A DNA stretch of 64,000 bases, taken from the NCBI GenBank assembly GCA_033722555.1, contig JAWVYS010000008.1, positions 1 through 64,000 of the forward strand, read 5' to 3'. This DNA is from Brumimicrobium sp033722555 (GTDB taxonomy: Bacteria > Bacteroidota > Bacteroidia > Flavobacteriales_D > Crocinitomicaceae). The notes under the pieces are model-generated. The model was given only the letters and a program-made list of their open reading frames with translations, ran no database searches and was not told where the DNA came from. Below, piece by piece: positions 8,837-17,225 of this stretch (within the stretch, counting starts at the first letter, position 1; each line of letters opens with the position of its first letter). A program made the translations under genes and the position numbers.

Positions 8837-9658
8837 ATGGATGCAATTATATCATTTTTCAGTGAAATAAATCCGGTTCTTGCTGCACTGTATGCCACAT
8901 TATTTACGTGGGGATTAACGGCACTTGGCGCGTCCTTCGTGTTTCTATTCAAAGGGATGAACAGGGCCCTGCTCGACGGTATGCTCGGATTCACGGGAGG
9001 GGTAATGGTGGCAGCTAGTTTCTGGAGTTTGCTGGCTCCGGGAATTGAAATGAGTGAGGGCGAAGGCTTCATAAAGGTAATTCCCGCAGCCGTAGGATTT
9101 TCACTGGGTGCCTTTTTTATATATGGCCTGGATCAGATTTTACCTCACTTACACATTAATTTTAAGGAAAGCGAAAAGGAGGGAATTAAAACACCCTGGC
9201 GAAGAAGTACACTCTTATTTCTGGCGATAACTCTTCACAACATTCCTGAAGGTCTGGCTATTGGAGTTATGTTCGGCGGAGTGGCTGCCGGTATTCCGGA
9301 GGCATCTATTGCTACGGCTGTAGCGCTCACAATTGGTATTGGAATTCAGAATTTTCCGGAAGGAATAGCGGTTTCCATGCCCATGCGGAGACAAGGAGCA
9401 TCAAGATTCCGAAGTTTCTGGTACGGACAAATGTCGGCCATCGTAGAACCGATATTCGGTGTCTTGGGAGCATTAGCGGTTGCATTTTTCGAACCGATTC
9501 TTCCTTATGCGCTTGCTTTTGCTGCCGGTGCCATGATCTATGTAGTGGTCGAAGAGGTTATTCCTGAAACACAAAGGGATAAGTACACTGACATTGCTAC
9601 GATGGGCTTTATTTTGGGTTTCGTGGTCATGATGATGCTCGATGTGGGACTGGGTTAA
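8837..9658 (+). CDS. ZIP family divalent metal transporter
   Basis: A 273-aa membrane protein with about eight hydrophobic helices. The two diagnostic ZIP motifs are present: HNIPEGLAIG around residue 135 and NFPEGIAVS around residue 175, which form the metal-binding site in the membrane. The loop before the first motif is short and charged (KESEKEGIKTPW). The pattern fits the GufA/ZupT branch that imports Zn, Mn or Fe. It begins 5 nt after the DtxR-type regulator and very likely shares its promoter and metal-responsive control. A strong terminator at 9809-9848 ends the operon. Confidence 0.9.
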   Translation: MDAIISFFSEINPVLAALYATLFTWGLTALGASFVFLFKGMNRALLDGMLGFTGGVMVAASFWSLLAPGIEMSEGEGFIKVIPAAVGFSLGAFFIYGLDQILPHLHINFKESEKEGIKTPWRRSTLLFLAITLHNIPEGLAIGVMFGGVAAGIPEASIATAVALTIGIGIQNFPEGIAVSMPMRRQGASRFRSFWYGQMSAIVEPIFGVLGALAVAFFEPILPYALAFAAGAMIYVVVEEVIPETQRDKYTDIATMGFILGFVVMMMLDVGLG

Positions 9659-9808
9659 CAGTGAAAATCCGTTCACACTCAATATAAAAAAATTGTTAAA
9701 TATTTGTTTTTATCGCTCTGTTTAAAAAAGAGTATTTAAATTTGTTGCAGAAATTGTTTCATTTCATAGTTGAAGCAATTGGGTTTTATAGTTTTAGCAT
9801 GGTTTAGC

Positions 9809-9848
9809 AAAAAGGGGGATAAATGTAACGCATTTATCCCCCTTTTTT
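9809..9848 (+). terminator. Rho-independent terminator after ZIP gene
   Basis: A perfect 12-bp stem (9814-9825 with 9831-9842) has a TAACG loop, is preceded by five A and followed by six T at 9843-9848. It lies 150 nt after the ZIP stop. The A/T flanks make it potentially bidirectional. It sits inside a 68-codon open frame (9770-9976), which I therefore do not call a gene. Confidence 0.8.
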
Positions 9849-9982
9849 ATTGGTTGTTTTTGCAATTAAACACCTGCTATTCAGCTCTTAGGAAGCCTTT
9901 CATCAGTAGCATCTGTCTGAAATTAACACTGTACTCTTTAAAAGAACTGGACTGTTCCGAAAAAAACGCCTTCTAAGCAACC

Positions 9983-9990
9983 TATTTTTG
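9983..9990 (+). promoter_or_regulatory. Promoter -7 element, almost abutting start
   Basis: TATTTTTG ends 4 nt before the GTG at 9995. The transcript would start at or within a few nucleotides of the initiation codon, suggesting a leaderless mRNA. Confidence 0.5.
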
Positions 9991-9994
9991 TAGT

Positions 9995-10882
9995 GTGAGG
10001 ATTAACACTTCAATAAACGCGCTTGTCGAACTGATCGATGACCCTGATGAGGGCATTGCGACCCATGTCCATTCAAAAATAGTGGAGCAGGGTTGTGCAG
10101 CGTTACCTCAGCTCGAAAAATTACAGAATCGATACCTGGATAATCCGGCGAAGTCTGAACGTTTGGCGAAAATCATTCATTATATTGAGTTTCAGAACCT
10201 GAAGGCGGATTTAAAAAGATGGATAGATTCTGAAGACAAAAATCTTTTGGAAGGAGTTTTTCTGGTGTGTAAATATCAGTATCCGGAACTCACCATTGAC
10301 GCTCTGAACAAATCCCTCCTCACAATTAAAAAGGATATCTGGATTGAAATTAATCCTCGTCAAACGAGCTTTGAACAAGTCAAAATATTCAACAAAATTT
10401 TCTTCGATCACTTTGATTTCAAAAGGACGAACCTTGCGGAGCAATCGCCCCACGACTTTTTCATCAATGCAGTCCTGCAGTCAAGAGAGGGATCAGAAAC
10501 CGCACTTGGACTGATTTACAGCATTATTGGTCAGTCACTCGATCTTCCCATTTATGGTGTGAGTGTCATCGAACCCTCACCATCATTTATTCTGGCTTTC
10601 CAGGACAGGAATAACATTCTGGAAATGCTCAACTGGGGGATAAACAACAATGGAGTACTTTTTTATATCAGTGTAAGTAACCGGGGTATCATCGTTGATC
10701 CCAAAAGACTAATGCGGATTTTCAGATCGAGGAATATGCATTTAGCCAAGGAGCAGTTTGAACCAACCCCAAATACCGTGGTTGTAAAGCATTATCTCAT
10801 TGAGATCGCCGACTGTTGTAAAAACATTCCTCACTTCAGGTATAAGATCGATGAACTGAACGAACTGATAGCGCTCTTTTAA
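9995..10882 (+). CDS. SirB1/transglutaminase-like family protein
   Basis: A 295-aa cytosolic protein (no signal peptide) resembling the SirB1/transglutaminase-like family. The first 60 residues look like helical repeats (LVELIDDPDEGIATHVHSKI). A conserved-looking segment follows: FEQVKIFNKIFFDHFDF, then NAVLQSREGSETALGLIYSII. The classical transglutaminase Cys is replaced by Glu/Thr in REGSETALGL, as in many SirB1 homologues, so enzymatic activity is doubtful. The start is GTG, supported by the promoter immediately upstream. The 3' end overlaps the convergent SulP gene by 4 nt, the two stop codons sharing the sequence TTAA. The biochemical role of the family is not established. Confidence 0.72.
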   Translation: MRINTSINALVELIDDPDEGIATHVHSKIVEQGCAALPQLEKLQNRYLDNPAKSERLAKIIHYIEFQNLKADLKRWIDSEDKNLLEGVFLVCKYQYPELTIDALNKSLLTIKKDIWIEINPRQTSFEQVKIFNKIFFDHFDFKRTNLAEQSPHDFFINAVLQSREGSETALGLIYSIIGQSLDLPIYGVSVIEPSPSFILAFQDRNNILEMLNWGINNNGVLFYISVSNRGIIVDPKRLMRIFRSRNMHLAKEQFEPTPNTVVVKHYLIEIADCCKNIPHFRYKIDELNELIALF

Positions 10883-12465
10883 TTCGCGAGTTCGTCAGCA
10901 ACAACCTTGTAAGTCGGATCTTCCAGGACATTAACCTCAATGATTTTATCTGCGTTTTTCAATAGCTTCCTGCAATCCGAACTCAGGTGTTTTAAATGAA
11001 TCTTTTTACCGTATTTCTGATATCTTTCGGTAATTCTGTTAACGGCTTCAATTCCCGACATATCCACAATCCTGCTTTCTGAGAAGTCAATAATCACTTC
11101 TTCCGGGTCATTTGCAGCATCAAATTTCTCCTGAAATGTGGAAACTGACCCAAAGAAAAGCGGACCGTATATCTCATAATGCTTGATACCGTTTTCATCT
11201 ATTCGTTTTCTGGCACGAATTCTTACTGCATTTTCCCAGGCAAAGGCCAGAGACGAGATGATTACACCAATAAGCACAGCGAGGGCTAGATTGTGTAAAA
11301 ATACCGTCACAAACATCACAACAAGCATAACGATAATGTCTGTTCGGGGCATTTTATTGAAGGTTTTAAGACTGGCCCATTCAAAAGTACCGATGGATAC
11401 CATAAACATCAGTCCGGTTAAAGCAGCCATGGGTAACTGAACAACGAGTTCAGAACCGAACATAATGAACAGCAGTAGAACCGATGCAGCTATAATTCCT
11501 GAAAGTCTCGCTCTTGCACCTGAAGAAATATTTATAAGGCTTTGTCCGATCATTGCACAACCTCCCATCCCTGAGAAAAAGCCTGTAACGGTATTTGCAG
11601 CTCCTTGAGCGATACATTCTTTATTCGTTCTTCCCCGGGTTTGAGTAATCTCGTCGATGAGGTTGAGCGTCAGTAAACTTTCAATCAGACCTACTCCGGC
11701 CATAATCACGGCGTAAGGTAAAATAATCATGAAGGTTTCCCAGGTGAATGGAATATGGGGAATATTAAAAGGCGGAAAACCACCTTCAATGGATCGTCCA
11801 CCGAGGATGTCTTGAACCGTCGAAACATCCATGTTTAAGCCGATGGTTAATAAAGAGATTGTTAGGATCGCGGCGAGTGAACTCGGTATTATTTTGGTGA
11901 TTTTCGGAAGCCCCCATATGATCAACATGGTTAACAGCACGAGTCCGGACATGGTTAATAAGGCCGTGCCCGACATCCATTCGAGTTCTCCGTTTGGATT
12001 CCGTGTTTTAAAATATTCCAGCTGAGACATGAAAATAACTATGGCCAAACCATTGACAAATCCAAACATCACGGAGTGGGGAACAAGTCGAATAAATTTA
12101 CCGAGTCGAAGCAAACCGACCAGAATCTGAATGATTCCGGCCAATATCACGGTAGCAAAAATATATTGAACGATCTGGTCATCTTCAACGGAAAGTTTTG
12201 ATTTTATTTCCAGGATCATTCCTATAAAAACTACGGCAACTGCACCTGTTGCTCCAGAAATCATACCCGGACGTCCGCCCAGTATTGAAGTAATGAGTCC
12301 GATACTGAACGCTGCATAGAGTCCGGTTAAAGGAGAAAGACCTGCAAGTAATGCAAAAGCGATGGCTTCAGGAACTAATGCAATGGCCACTGTCAGACCT
12401 GATAAAACTTCCGTTTTATAATTGACCTTTTGGTTGAGGTCAAACAGATTGAAATATTTTTTCAT
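10879..12465 (-). CDS. SulP family inorganic anion transporter with STAS domain
   Basis: A 528-aa inner-membrane transporter. About 10-12 hydrophobic helices occupy residues 20-405, with SulP signatures VALVPEAIAFALLAG, GLYAAFSIGLITS and GGRPGMISGATGAVA near the N-terminus. Residues about 420-528 form the cytosolic STAS domain (GPLFFGSVSTFQEKF, VIIDFSESRIVDMSG). Bacterial SulP proteins carry sulfate, bicarbonate, dicarboxylates or other anions, often with Na+ or H+; the substrate cannot be assigned here. It is convergent with the SirB1-like gene, sharing 4 nt, and stands alone on the minus strand. Confidence 0.92.
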   Translation of the reverse strand: MKKYFNLFDLNQKVNYKTEVLSGLTVAIALVPEAIAFALLAGLSPLTGLYAAFSIGLITSILGGRPGMISGATGAVAVVFIGMILEIKSKLSVEDDQIVQYIFATVILAGIIQILVGLLRLGKFIRLVPHSVMFGFVNGLAIVIFMSQLEYFKTRNPNGELEWMSGTALLTMSGLVLLTMLIIWGLPKITKIIPSSLAAILTISLLTIGLNMDVSTVQDILGGRSIEGGFPPFNIPHIPFTWETFMIILPYAVIMAGVGLIESLLTLNLIDEITQTRGRTNKECIAQGAANTVTGFFSGMGGCAMIGQSLINISSGARARLSGIIAASVLLLFIMFGSELVVQLPMAALTGLMFMVSIGTFEWASLKTFNKMPRTDIIVMLVVMFVTVFLHNLALAVLIGVIISSLAFAWENAVRIRARKRIDENGIKHYEIYGPLFFGSVSTFQEKFDAANDPEEVIIDFSESRIVDMSGIEAVNRITERYQKYGKKIHLKHLSSDCRKLLKNADKIIEVNVLEDPTYKVVADELAN

Positions 12466-12639
12466 TGAAAGAATTTTAAATTACTGATTGGATGTAAGAC
12501 AAGCGATTTGTTTAAGATGCTAACCTGTCAGGGTGGAGTAATTTTAAAATTCATAGCTGTTTTATTAAAAAGCGCAAAAATAAGGCTATTTTCAAGTAAA
12601 GAAAGTAATCCGACGGATAGATTTCTTGGATTTTTGTTT

Positions 12640-12647
12640 TAATTTTG
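12640..12647 (+). promoter_or_regulatory. Promoter -7 element for DUF6150 gene
   Basis: TAATTTTG matches TAnnTTTG, 61 nt before the ATG at 12709, leaving a leader of about 55 nt, longer than most here. Confidence 0.45.
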
Positions 12648-12708
12648 AATCCAGCGATATAATTATTTAACTTCCAGAGAATTAATTCAACTGTTTAAAT
12701 AGGAGATT

Positions 12709-13056
12709 ATGATTTTGAAAAATTTGGGTTTAGGTGTTTTGTTTTTAATGATGTTTCAGTTTCAGGGGGTACTGGCACAGAAAGTTTATTCGGTGAAATA
12801 CGAAAGTCAGGCCGATATTAAGGTGTTCGTGGTAGATTACGAAAGCCAGGCCGATTTAGTCGTATATAAAGTGGATTACGAAAGCCGTGCTAAAGGAAAT
12901 GAAGGTAAATGGTTCTTTGTAGATTACGAAAGCAGGGCAGATAAGACTATTTTTTTTGTGAAATATGCGAGTCAGGCCGATCTGAAAATATTTTTTGCCG
13001 ATTACGAGAGCAGAGCCGGCTGGAAAAACAGTTCGAAAAAGCAATTGTTATACTGA
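12709..13056 (+). CDS. DUF6150 family secreted repeat protein
   Basis: A 115-aa protein with a signal peptide (MILKNLGLGVLFLMMF, cleavage near VLAQ). Six short repeats of the pattern [KV]-x-[FY]-x-V-[DK]-Y-E-S-[QR]-A-[DKG] follow, spaced about 13-17 residues. This repeat pattern is what I know as DUF6150, common in Bacteroidota and without assigned function. Alternating hydrophobic and charged residues in each unit suggest a repetitive beta structure. Unusually for this window, an AGGAG lies 3 nt before the ATG and could act as a Shine-Dalgarno. It is monocistronic. Acts in the periplasm or outside the cell; nothing more can be inferred. Confidence 0.8.
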   Translation: MILKNLGLGVLFLMMFQFQGVLAQKVYSVKYESQADIKVFVVDYESQADLVVYKVDYESRAKGNEGKWFFVDYESRADKTIFFVKYASQADLKIFFADYESRAGWKNSSKKQLLY

Positions 13057-13315
13057 AGCTAAAAAGCTTCTGATAAACATTTTTAATGGGATAGAAGAAA
13101 GTCTGATCCCTGTGCCGATGTAACCTAAACCCGAAGATACACTGCACAAGAACCAGACTTTTCCACCAACTAAACTAACTATTTATGAAAAAACAACTGT
13201 AATGCTGCTCCTATAAAATTAGTTGAATTTTCCCCTTGATTTTCACTTTTCTTTTAAACGGTACTAATTATTGATTGAAAGTTTCCTTTCGTTGATAGAA
13301 CATAGTGATTATTTT

Positions 13316-13323
13316 TACCTTTG
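13316..13323 (+). promoter_or_regulatory. Promoter -7 element for murQ
   Basis: TACCTTTG matches TAnnTTTG, 20 nt before the GTG start at 13344. The 287-bp spacer upstream also has an 8-bp inverted repeat (AAAGTCTG at 13098, CAGACTTT at 13154) of unknown meaning. Confidence 0.5.
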
Positions 13324-13343
13324 ATTGAATAATTATATGATTC

Positions 13344-14162
13344 GTGGAAAAAATTACCGAGCAGGATAGCCGTTATAACGATTTGGAAAAATTATCTCCC
13401 GCAGAAATTCTCAGAGGAATGAATGAAGAGGATAAATCGGTTCCTTTTGCGGTTGAAAAGATCATTCCTGAACTGGAGAAGTTTGTATCTGAAGCCTTAG
13501 TGAAAATGAAGTCCGGTGGAAGATTGTTTTATCTGGGTGCCGGTACGAGCGGCAGACTTGGTGTCGTGGATGCTTCTGAGTGTCCTCCGACATTTGGTGT
13601 GGATCACGGTGTGGTGATCGGCCTGATTGCCGGTGGAGATGCTGCCATCAGAAAAGCTGTTGAGCGGGCAGAAGATGATCCCGAGATGGGTTGGAAAGAT
13701 CTTGAAAAACATGATTTACAAAAAAATGATGTGGTAGTAGGTATAGCTGCTTCCGGAACTACTCCCTATGTGCTGGGGGCTATTGAAAAGGCGAATTCAA
13801 ATGGAAACCTTACTGCAGGAATAACATGTAACCCCGGAAGTCCACTGGCCAAATGTGCCCAACATCCCCTTGTTCCGATTGTGGGGCCTGAGTTTTTAAC
13901 AGGAAGCACACGGCTTAAATCCGGTACTGCCCAGAAACTGATTTTAAATATGATCTCCACCGCTTTGATGATAGGACTAGGTCATGTGAAAGGGAATAAA
14001 ATGGTGGATATGCAGCTCAGTAATGCAAAATTGGTGGAAAGAGGAGCAAAAATGGTTGCTGACTCCTGTAAAATCCCAGTTGATCAGGCGAGGGATTTAC
14101 TTCTTTCACGCGGATCGGTCAGAAAGGCGGTTGAATATTTTCATGAGCGAAACAAGAGATAA
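13344..14162 (+). CDS. murQ: N-acetylmuramic acid 6-phosphate etherase
   Basis: A 272-aa cytosolic SIS-domain enzyme that cleaves the lactyl ether of N-acetylmuramate 6-phosphate to give GlcNAc 6-phosphate and D-lactate in peptidoglycan recycling. Family motifs are intact: LSPAEILRGMNEEDK near the N-terminus, GAGTSGRLGVVDASECPPTF around residue 67, GIAASGTTPYV, GSTRLKSGTAQKLILNMIS and the C-terminal MVDMQLSNAKL. Length is slightly below the usual 295-305 aa because the N-terminus is short. The start is GTG with a promoter box 20 nt upstream; the nearby ATG at 13337 is out of frame. No MurNAc transporter or kinase is seen beside it. Confidence 0.95.
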   Translation: MEKITEQDSRYNDLEKLSPAEILRGMNEEDKSVPFAVEKIIPELEKFVSEALVKMKSGGRLFYLGAGTSGRLGVVDASECPPTFGVDHGVVIGLIAGGDAAIRKAVERAEDDPEMGWKDLEKHDLQKNDVVVGIAASGTTPYVLGAIEKANSNGNLTAGITCNPGSPLAKCAQHPLVPIVGPEFLTGSTRLKSGTAQKLILNMISTALMIGLGHVKGNKMVDMQLSNAKLVERGAKMVADSCKIPVDQARDLLLSRGSVRKAVEYFHERNKR

Positions 14163-14166
14163 TTCC

Positions 14167-14174
14167 TAACTTTG
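14167..14174 (+). promoter_or_regulatory. Promoter -7 element for cmk
   Basis: TAACTTTG ends 8 nt before the ATG at 14183, directly after the murQ stop. It gives cmk its own very short-leader transcript and rules out the GTG at 14174. Confidence 0.5.
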
Positions 14175-14182
14175 TGCTGCGA

Positions 14183-14881
14183 ATGAAGAAGAAAATTACA
14201 ATAGCAATCGACGGATGGTCTTCCTGCGGAAAAAGTACGCTTGCTAAGGCACTTGCTAAATCGCTGGGTTATATTTATGTGGACTCGGGAGCAATGTATA
14301 GGGGGATTGCTCTTTTTGCTCTGAGAAACGGATGGGTTACTGAAGAATCTATTGATAAGGAAAAGATTATCGCTAACCTAAACAATATCGATATTCATTT
14401 CGAAAATACTGCTCCCGGCAAGGCTGATCTATACCTGAACGGTGAAAATGTAGAAGATCAGATCCGTAATATTAAGGTGTCTAATGTGGTTAGTCCTGTG
14501 GCGACAATCAAAGAAGTTCGTGAACATTTGGTTAAACTTCAAAGAGCCTTGGGAGAATCCGGAGGCGTAGTTATGGATGGAAGGGATATAGGATCTGTGG
14601 TTTTTCCGAATGCCGAACTGAAATTGTTCCTTACTGCCAAACCAGAGATCAGGGCCCAAAGAAGGCTGGACGAACTGATAGAGAAAGGGGAGGATATTAC
14701 TTATGATCAGGTAAAGACCAATCTTGAAAAACGGGATGAAATGGATTCGAAAAGAAAAGAAAGTCCTTTGATCCAAACGAGCGACGCCATAGTAGTTGAT
14801 AATTCGGGACTTACAACAGAGGAACAACTTAATCACGCTCTGATGTTAGTAAAAGAAACTTTGAAAACTGTAACGACCTGA
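14183..14881 (+). CDS. cmk: Cytidylate kinase
   Basis: A 232-aa enzyme phosphorylating CMP/dCMP with ATP. The P-loop IDGWSSCGKST is at residues about 8-18, followed by YVDSGAMYRGIAL and, later, the MDGRDIGSVVFP and LTAKPEIRAQRR motifs that bind the nucleotide and form the lid. The length matches the bacterial family (220-230 aa). I chose ATG 14183 (MKKKITIAIDG) because the upstream GTG at 14174 overlaps the last base of a TAnnTTTG element. It follows murQ by 20 nt and may be transcribed both with it and separately. Confidence 0.95.
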   Translation: MKKKITIAIDGWSSCGKSTLAKALAKSLGYIYVDSGAMYRGIALFALRNGWVTEESIDKEKIIANLNNIDIHFENTAPGKADLYLNGENVEDQIRNIKVSNVVSPVATIKEVREHLVKLQRALGESGGVVMDGRDIGSVVFPNAELKLFLTAKPEIRAQRRLDELIEKGEDITYDQVKTNLEKRDEMDSKRKESPLIQTSDAIVVDNSGLTTEEQLNHALMLVKETLKTVTT

Positions 14882-14923
14882 GCTTTTTTTCGTTAATATT
14901 GTACGAACCCCATTTTTTGTACC

Positions 14924-15886
14924 ATGCTCAAAACGATCTTAAGTTCTGCACTTATAATGTTTTCCGCCGCACTTTTCGGAAACCCGTCAGATACCATCTC
15001 TAAACCCTGGAAAAGTCAGGTAATTGAGGTCCGACATCTCAATGATTCCACCGATGTATCCTACATTGATAATTCTTCAATTTTTACTGAGAGATGGGAT
15101 AAACTAGCTCAGCCTCTCTTCTGGAAAACAGTGATGACGCTTTCTCCGGATTCTTGTCTGATAAATATTGCAGAAACCAGAACAGTGGTTAAAAAAATGA
15201 GTATTGCTGATTGGAATCGTCTATCTGACGATGAAAAAGAATATTTCAGGGATTCAATTAGAACGGCGCACGGCTTGACGGAAGAAGATAAGATTTATAT
15301 GACTAGCGGCAAAAGTGATTTTTATGCATTCGAAAAGGTTCTTCCTTCTGTTGCAAAAGGTGTTGAGGTTTTTGAAAAAGAAGGTGTCGACCCCTGGTAT
15401 GCACAAGCAATTTTGATGATTGAGAGCCCGGGAAAACTGGCAAAATCGAGTGTCGGAGCTTATGGGCCTTTTCAGCTCATGCCTTCCGTTGCACGCACAC
15501 ACGGTCTGAAAGTAAACAAATACGTTGATGAGCGTAAGGACTTCGTTCGTTCGGCTCAAGGAGCGAGTAGTTTGATTTCTAAAACCTGTTTGCCTGAAGC
15601 GCGCAGAATTCTAACCGAACAAGGAATCGCTTTTCGGGAGCATGATCTATGGTTTAGACTTTTCGTACTCCATATATATCACGCAGGTGCCTATAACGTT
15701 GCTGGAGTAATTAAAAAAATTGATCCTTTGGAAGGAGGACTTCCTTTGATAACTGAAATGTGGCAGACCGAAGCAGGGCAATTTAGAAATGCATCTCAAA
15801 ACTATACGCAATTAGCTCTTGCGGCCTTGCTGATCTTTGATGAACTGATCTGGGAGAAATGCGATTACCTCGTAGCTGATAACTGA
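14924..15886 (+). CDS. Lytic transglycosylase (SLT)-like secreted protein
   Basis: A 320-aa protein with a signal peptide (MLKTILSSALIMFSAALFG). Residues about 145-310 resemble an SLT transglycosylase domain: VDPWYAQAILMIESPG with the candidate catalytic Glu at about residue 167, then SVGAYGPFQLMPSVA, the usual GAxGxxQxMP-type block, and later HIYHAGAYNV in place of the common YNAG. Family members cleave MurNAc-GlcNAc bonds in the periplasm. The N-terminal 140 residues are less typical and may be a separate domain. It lies downstream of cmk and ends 2 nt from the convergent EI24 gene. Family fairly sure, activity inferred. Confidence 0.8.
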   Translation: MLKTILSSALIMFSAALFGNPSDTISKPWKSQVIEVRHLNDSTDVSYIDNSSIFTERWDKLAQPLFWKTVMTLSPDSCLINIAETRTVVKKMSIADWNRLSDDEKEYFRDSIRTAHGLTEEDKIYMTSGKSDFYAFEKVLPSVAKGVEVFEKEGVDPWYAQAILMIESPGKLAKSSVGAYGPFQLMPSVARTHGLKVNKYVDERKDFVRSAQGASSLISKTCLPEARRILTEQGIAFREHDLWFRLFVLHIYHAGAYNVAGVIKKIDPLEGGLPLITEMWQTEAGQFRNASQNYTQLALAALLIFDELIWEKCDYLVADN

Positions 15887-15888
15887 GA

Positions 15889-16644
15889 TTAATCCTTTTC
15901 TGCCAAGGTGGTTTGTGTCAGTTTGGCCTTTTTTCGTTGTTCAATGCGCAAATAACAGAGTGTACCTACCATTGTCAATATGACCGGTGCAATTACTACT
16001 CCAACATACGGGATCATTAACAGCAGAGAAAAAATTACTCCCGTAATAATCATGTAAAGTGGATGACTAAAGGCATAGACCCAGCTTTTCCCCACAGAAG
16101 CCCCGTAACGTTCAAGCGAATAATCGTAGCTGTTAAATCCCGTGAAAAAACCTAATACGATCAACGAAATATAAGGGTCGAGAAACGAGAGTCCGAGACT
16201 CCAGGAAAATAACCACCAGATTAATTTAACGAACATATAAATAATTCCCCCGAGAAGGGCTATTCCGATGGTTCGGAGAAGGTCAGTAAAGAATTTTTCC
16301 CAACCCGATTTAAACTTAATGCCTGTTTCTTTTTCATCCACCCGTTCGCTAAGTACCGTATGAAAAGGAGAAAGTAAGGTTATTATGGTGAACTGATATA
16401 TGAAAATGGAAATCCCTTCAATCCAACCGAATACCGTATCTACTGCTCCCTGCATGTAATTACCTACCCACGGTATATGTGAAACAAAGTTCAGTGATTC
16501 GCTAGCAGATTTCAATCCTTGAGTATACATGATAAAAAGGATTGCGATTACTACACCCGGGAGGAAAAATAAAAGAAAATGTCCTTTAATCAGGAGTTCG
16601 AAAGACCTTTTCAAGGCAAATAAATGATCTTTGACAGCATTCAT
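15889..16644 (-). CDS. EI24 domain membrane protein (CysZ-like)
   Basis: A 251-aa polytopic membrane protein of the EI24/CysZ type. The N-terminal SFELLIKGHFLLFFLPGVV and the long helices around residues 25-45, 75-95, 125-165 and 190-225 fit the family. E. coli CysZ carries sulfate, but most EI24 proteins are uncharacterised, and no cysteine-biosynthesis genes are near. The start lies 2 nt after the stop of a 54-aa membrane protein on the same strand, so the two are very likely one operon. The C-terminus ends with charged residues (RIEQRKKAKLTQTT). Confidence 0.8.
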   Translation of the reverse strand: MNAVKDHLFALKRSFELLIKGHFLLFFLPGVVIAILFIMYTQGLKSASESLNFVSHIPWVGNYMQGAVDTVFGWIEGISIFIYQFTIITLLSPFHTVLSERVDEKETGIKFKSGWEKFFTDLLRTIGIALLGGIIYMFVKLIWWLFSWSLGLSFLDPYISLIVLGFFTGFNSYDYSLERYGASVGKSWVYAFSHPLYMIITGVIFSLLLMIPYVGVVIAPVILTMVGTLCYLRIEQRKKAKLTQTTLAEKD

Positions 16645-16646
16645 TT

Positions 16647-16811
16647 TTACAGAAATAATTTCATTAATAGTACAACAATCCCGAAAAATGCAATAGTACC
16701 CAAAAAGAACAATTTGCCCCCTCGATATCCTTTTTTATACCAGTAAAGACTGTTAATACTTCCTAAAAGGAGGCCAATGACAAAGGCATATAAGAAATTA
16801 ATCCCCGACAT
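16647..16811 (-). CDS. Small two-helix membrane protein (54 aa)
   Basis: An open frame from ATG at 16811 to TAA at 16647 encodes 54 residues with two clear membrane helices: LYAFVIGLLLGSINSLYW and LFFLGTIAFFGIVVLL, separated by a basic loop (KKGYRGG). It ends 2 nt before the EI24 start, the spacing expected of translationally coupled genes. The hydrophobic pattern, the positive loop and the tight spacing support a real gene despite its size. The loop charge suggests both termini are periplasmic and the loop cytosolic. I do not recognise a family; a small subunit or partner of the EI24 protein is a reasonable guess. Confidence 0.65.
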   Translation of the reverse strand: MSGINFLYAFVIGLLLGSINSLYWYKKGYRGGKLFFLGTIAFFGIVVLLMKLFL

Positions 16812-16815
16812 GTAT

Positions 16816-16823
16816 TATATTTG
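16816..16823 (+). promoter_or_regulatory. Promoter -7 element for 16873 gene
   Basis: TATATTTG matches TAnnTTTG, 49 nt before the ATG at 16873 and just 5 nt from the divergent start at 16811. Confidence 0.4.
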
Positions 16824-16872
16824 GCATACTTATTGATTTTTTGCGAACTATAAACTTAAAAAAAATTAAGCC

Positions 16873-17178
16873 ATGAAAACGATAATTTTAAAAGGATTTG
16901 TTTTAGCTGCCTTGATACTCGGAATTTCTGCCATCTCTTACGGTCAGCAAACCAAGGGTGAATCAAAACCAGTACTCACTAAAAAAGAGAAAATTGAAAA
17001 ACTTCCGGCCAATAAAGAACTGAAAGTAACTGAAAAGAAAGCAGAAACTCCTAAAGTGGAACAAAAAACTCAAAAGGTTGAAAAAAAACCGGTTGAGCCT
17101 GTAAGAAAACAAGTTGCCTATCCTGAAAAAAAGGCCGCTTTAAAGAAGGAAGAAATTAAAAAGCCAGAGAAAAAGTAA
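16873..17178 (+). CDS. Secreted Lys/Glu/Pro-rich low-complexity protein
   Basis: A 101-aa protein with a signal peptide (MKTIILKGFVLAALILG, cleavage near SYGQ). The mature part is almost wholly Lys, Glu, Pro, Val and Thr, with short quasi-repeats of the type KVEQKTQKVEKKPVEP. It is probably intrinsically disordered and extended in the periplasm. It has its own promoter box and a strong terminator directly after the stop, so it is a stand-alone transcription unit. No family recognised; composition recalls periplasmic spacer or TonB-like Pro/Lys/Glu segments, but there is no C-terminal domain. Confidence 0.7.
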   Translation: MKTIILKGFVLAALILGISAISYGQQTKGESKPVLTKKEKIEKLPANKELKVTEKKAETPKVEQKTQKVEKKPVEPVRKQVAYPEKKAALKKEEIKKPEKK

Positions 17179-17197
17179 TATTCTCCATGTAAAACAT

Positions 17198-17225
17198 AAA
17201 GCTCCGATTTTTCGGGGCTTTTTTT
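17198..17225 (+). terminator. Rho-independent terminator
   Basis: A 10-bp stem (17198-17207 with 17212-17221, one G-T pair) with a TTTT loop runs into seven T at 17219-17225. It terminates the 101-aa gene. The T-run reaches the stop codon of the convergent gene at 17224-17226, and the A-rich left flank could serve the minus strand too. Confidence 0.8.

Larger units (their letters stand above)
9659..9994. other. 336-bp spacer with terminator and promoter
   Basis: Contains the terminator at 9809-9848 and the -7 element at 9983-9990. I see no supported gene. Confidence 0.6.

Noticed and set aside
9770..9976. 68-codon frame
   Set aside because: A strong Rho-independent terminator lies inside it and the peptide looks like no known protein.
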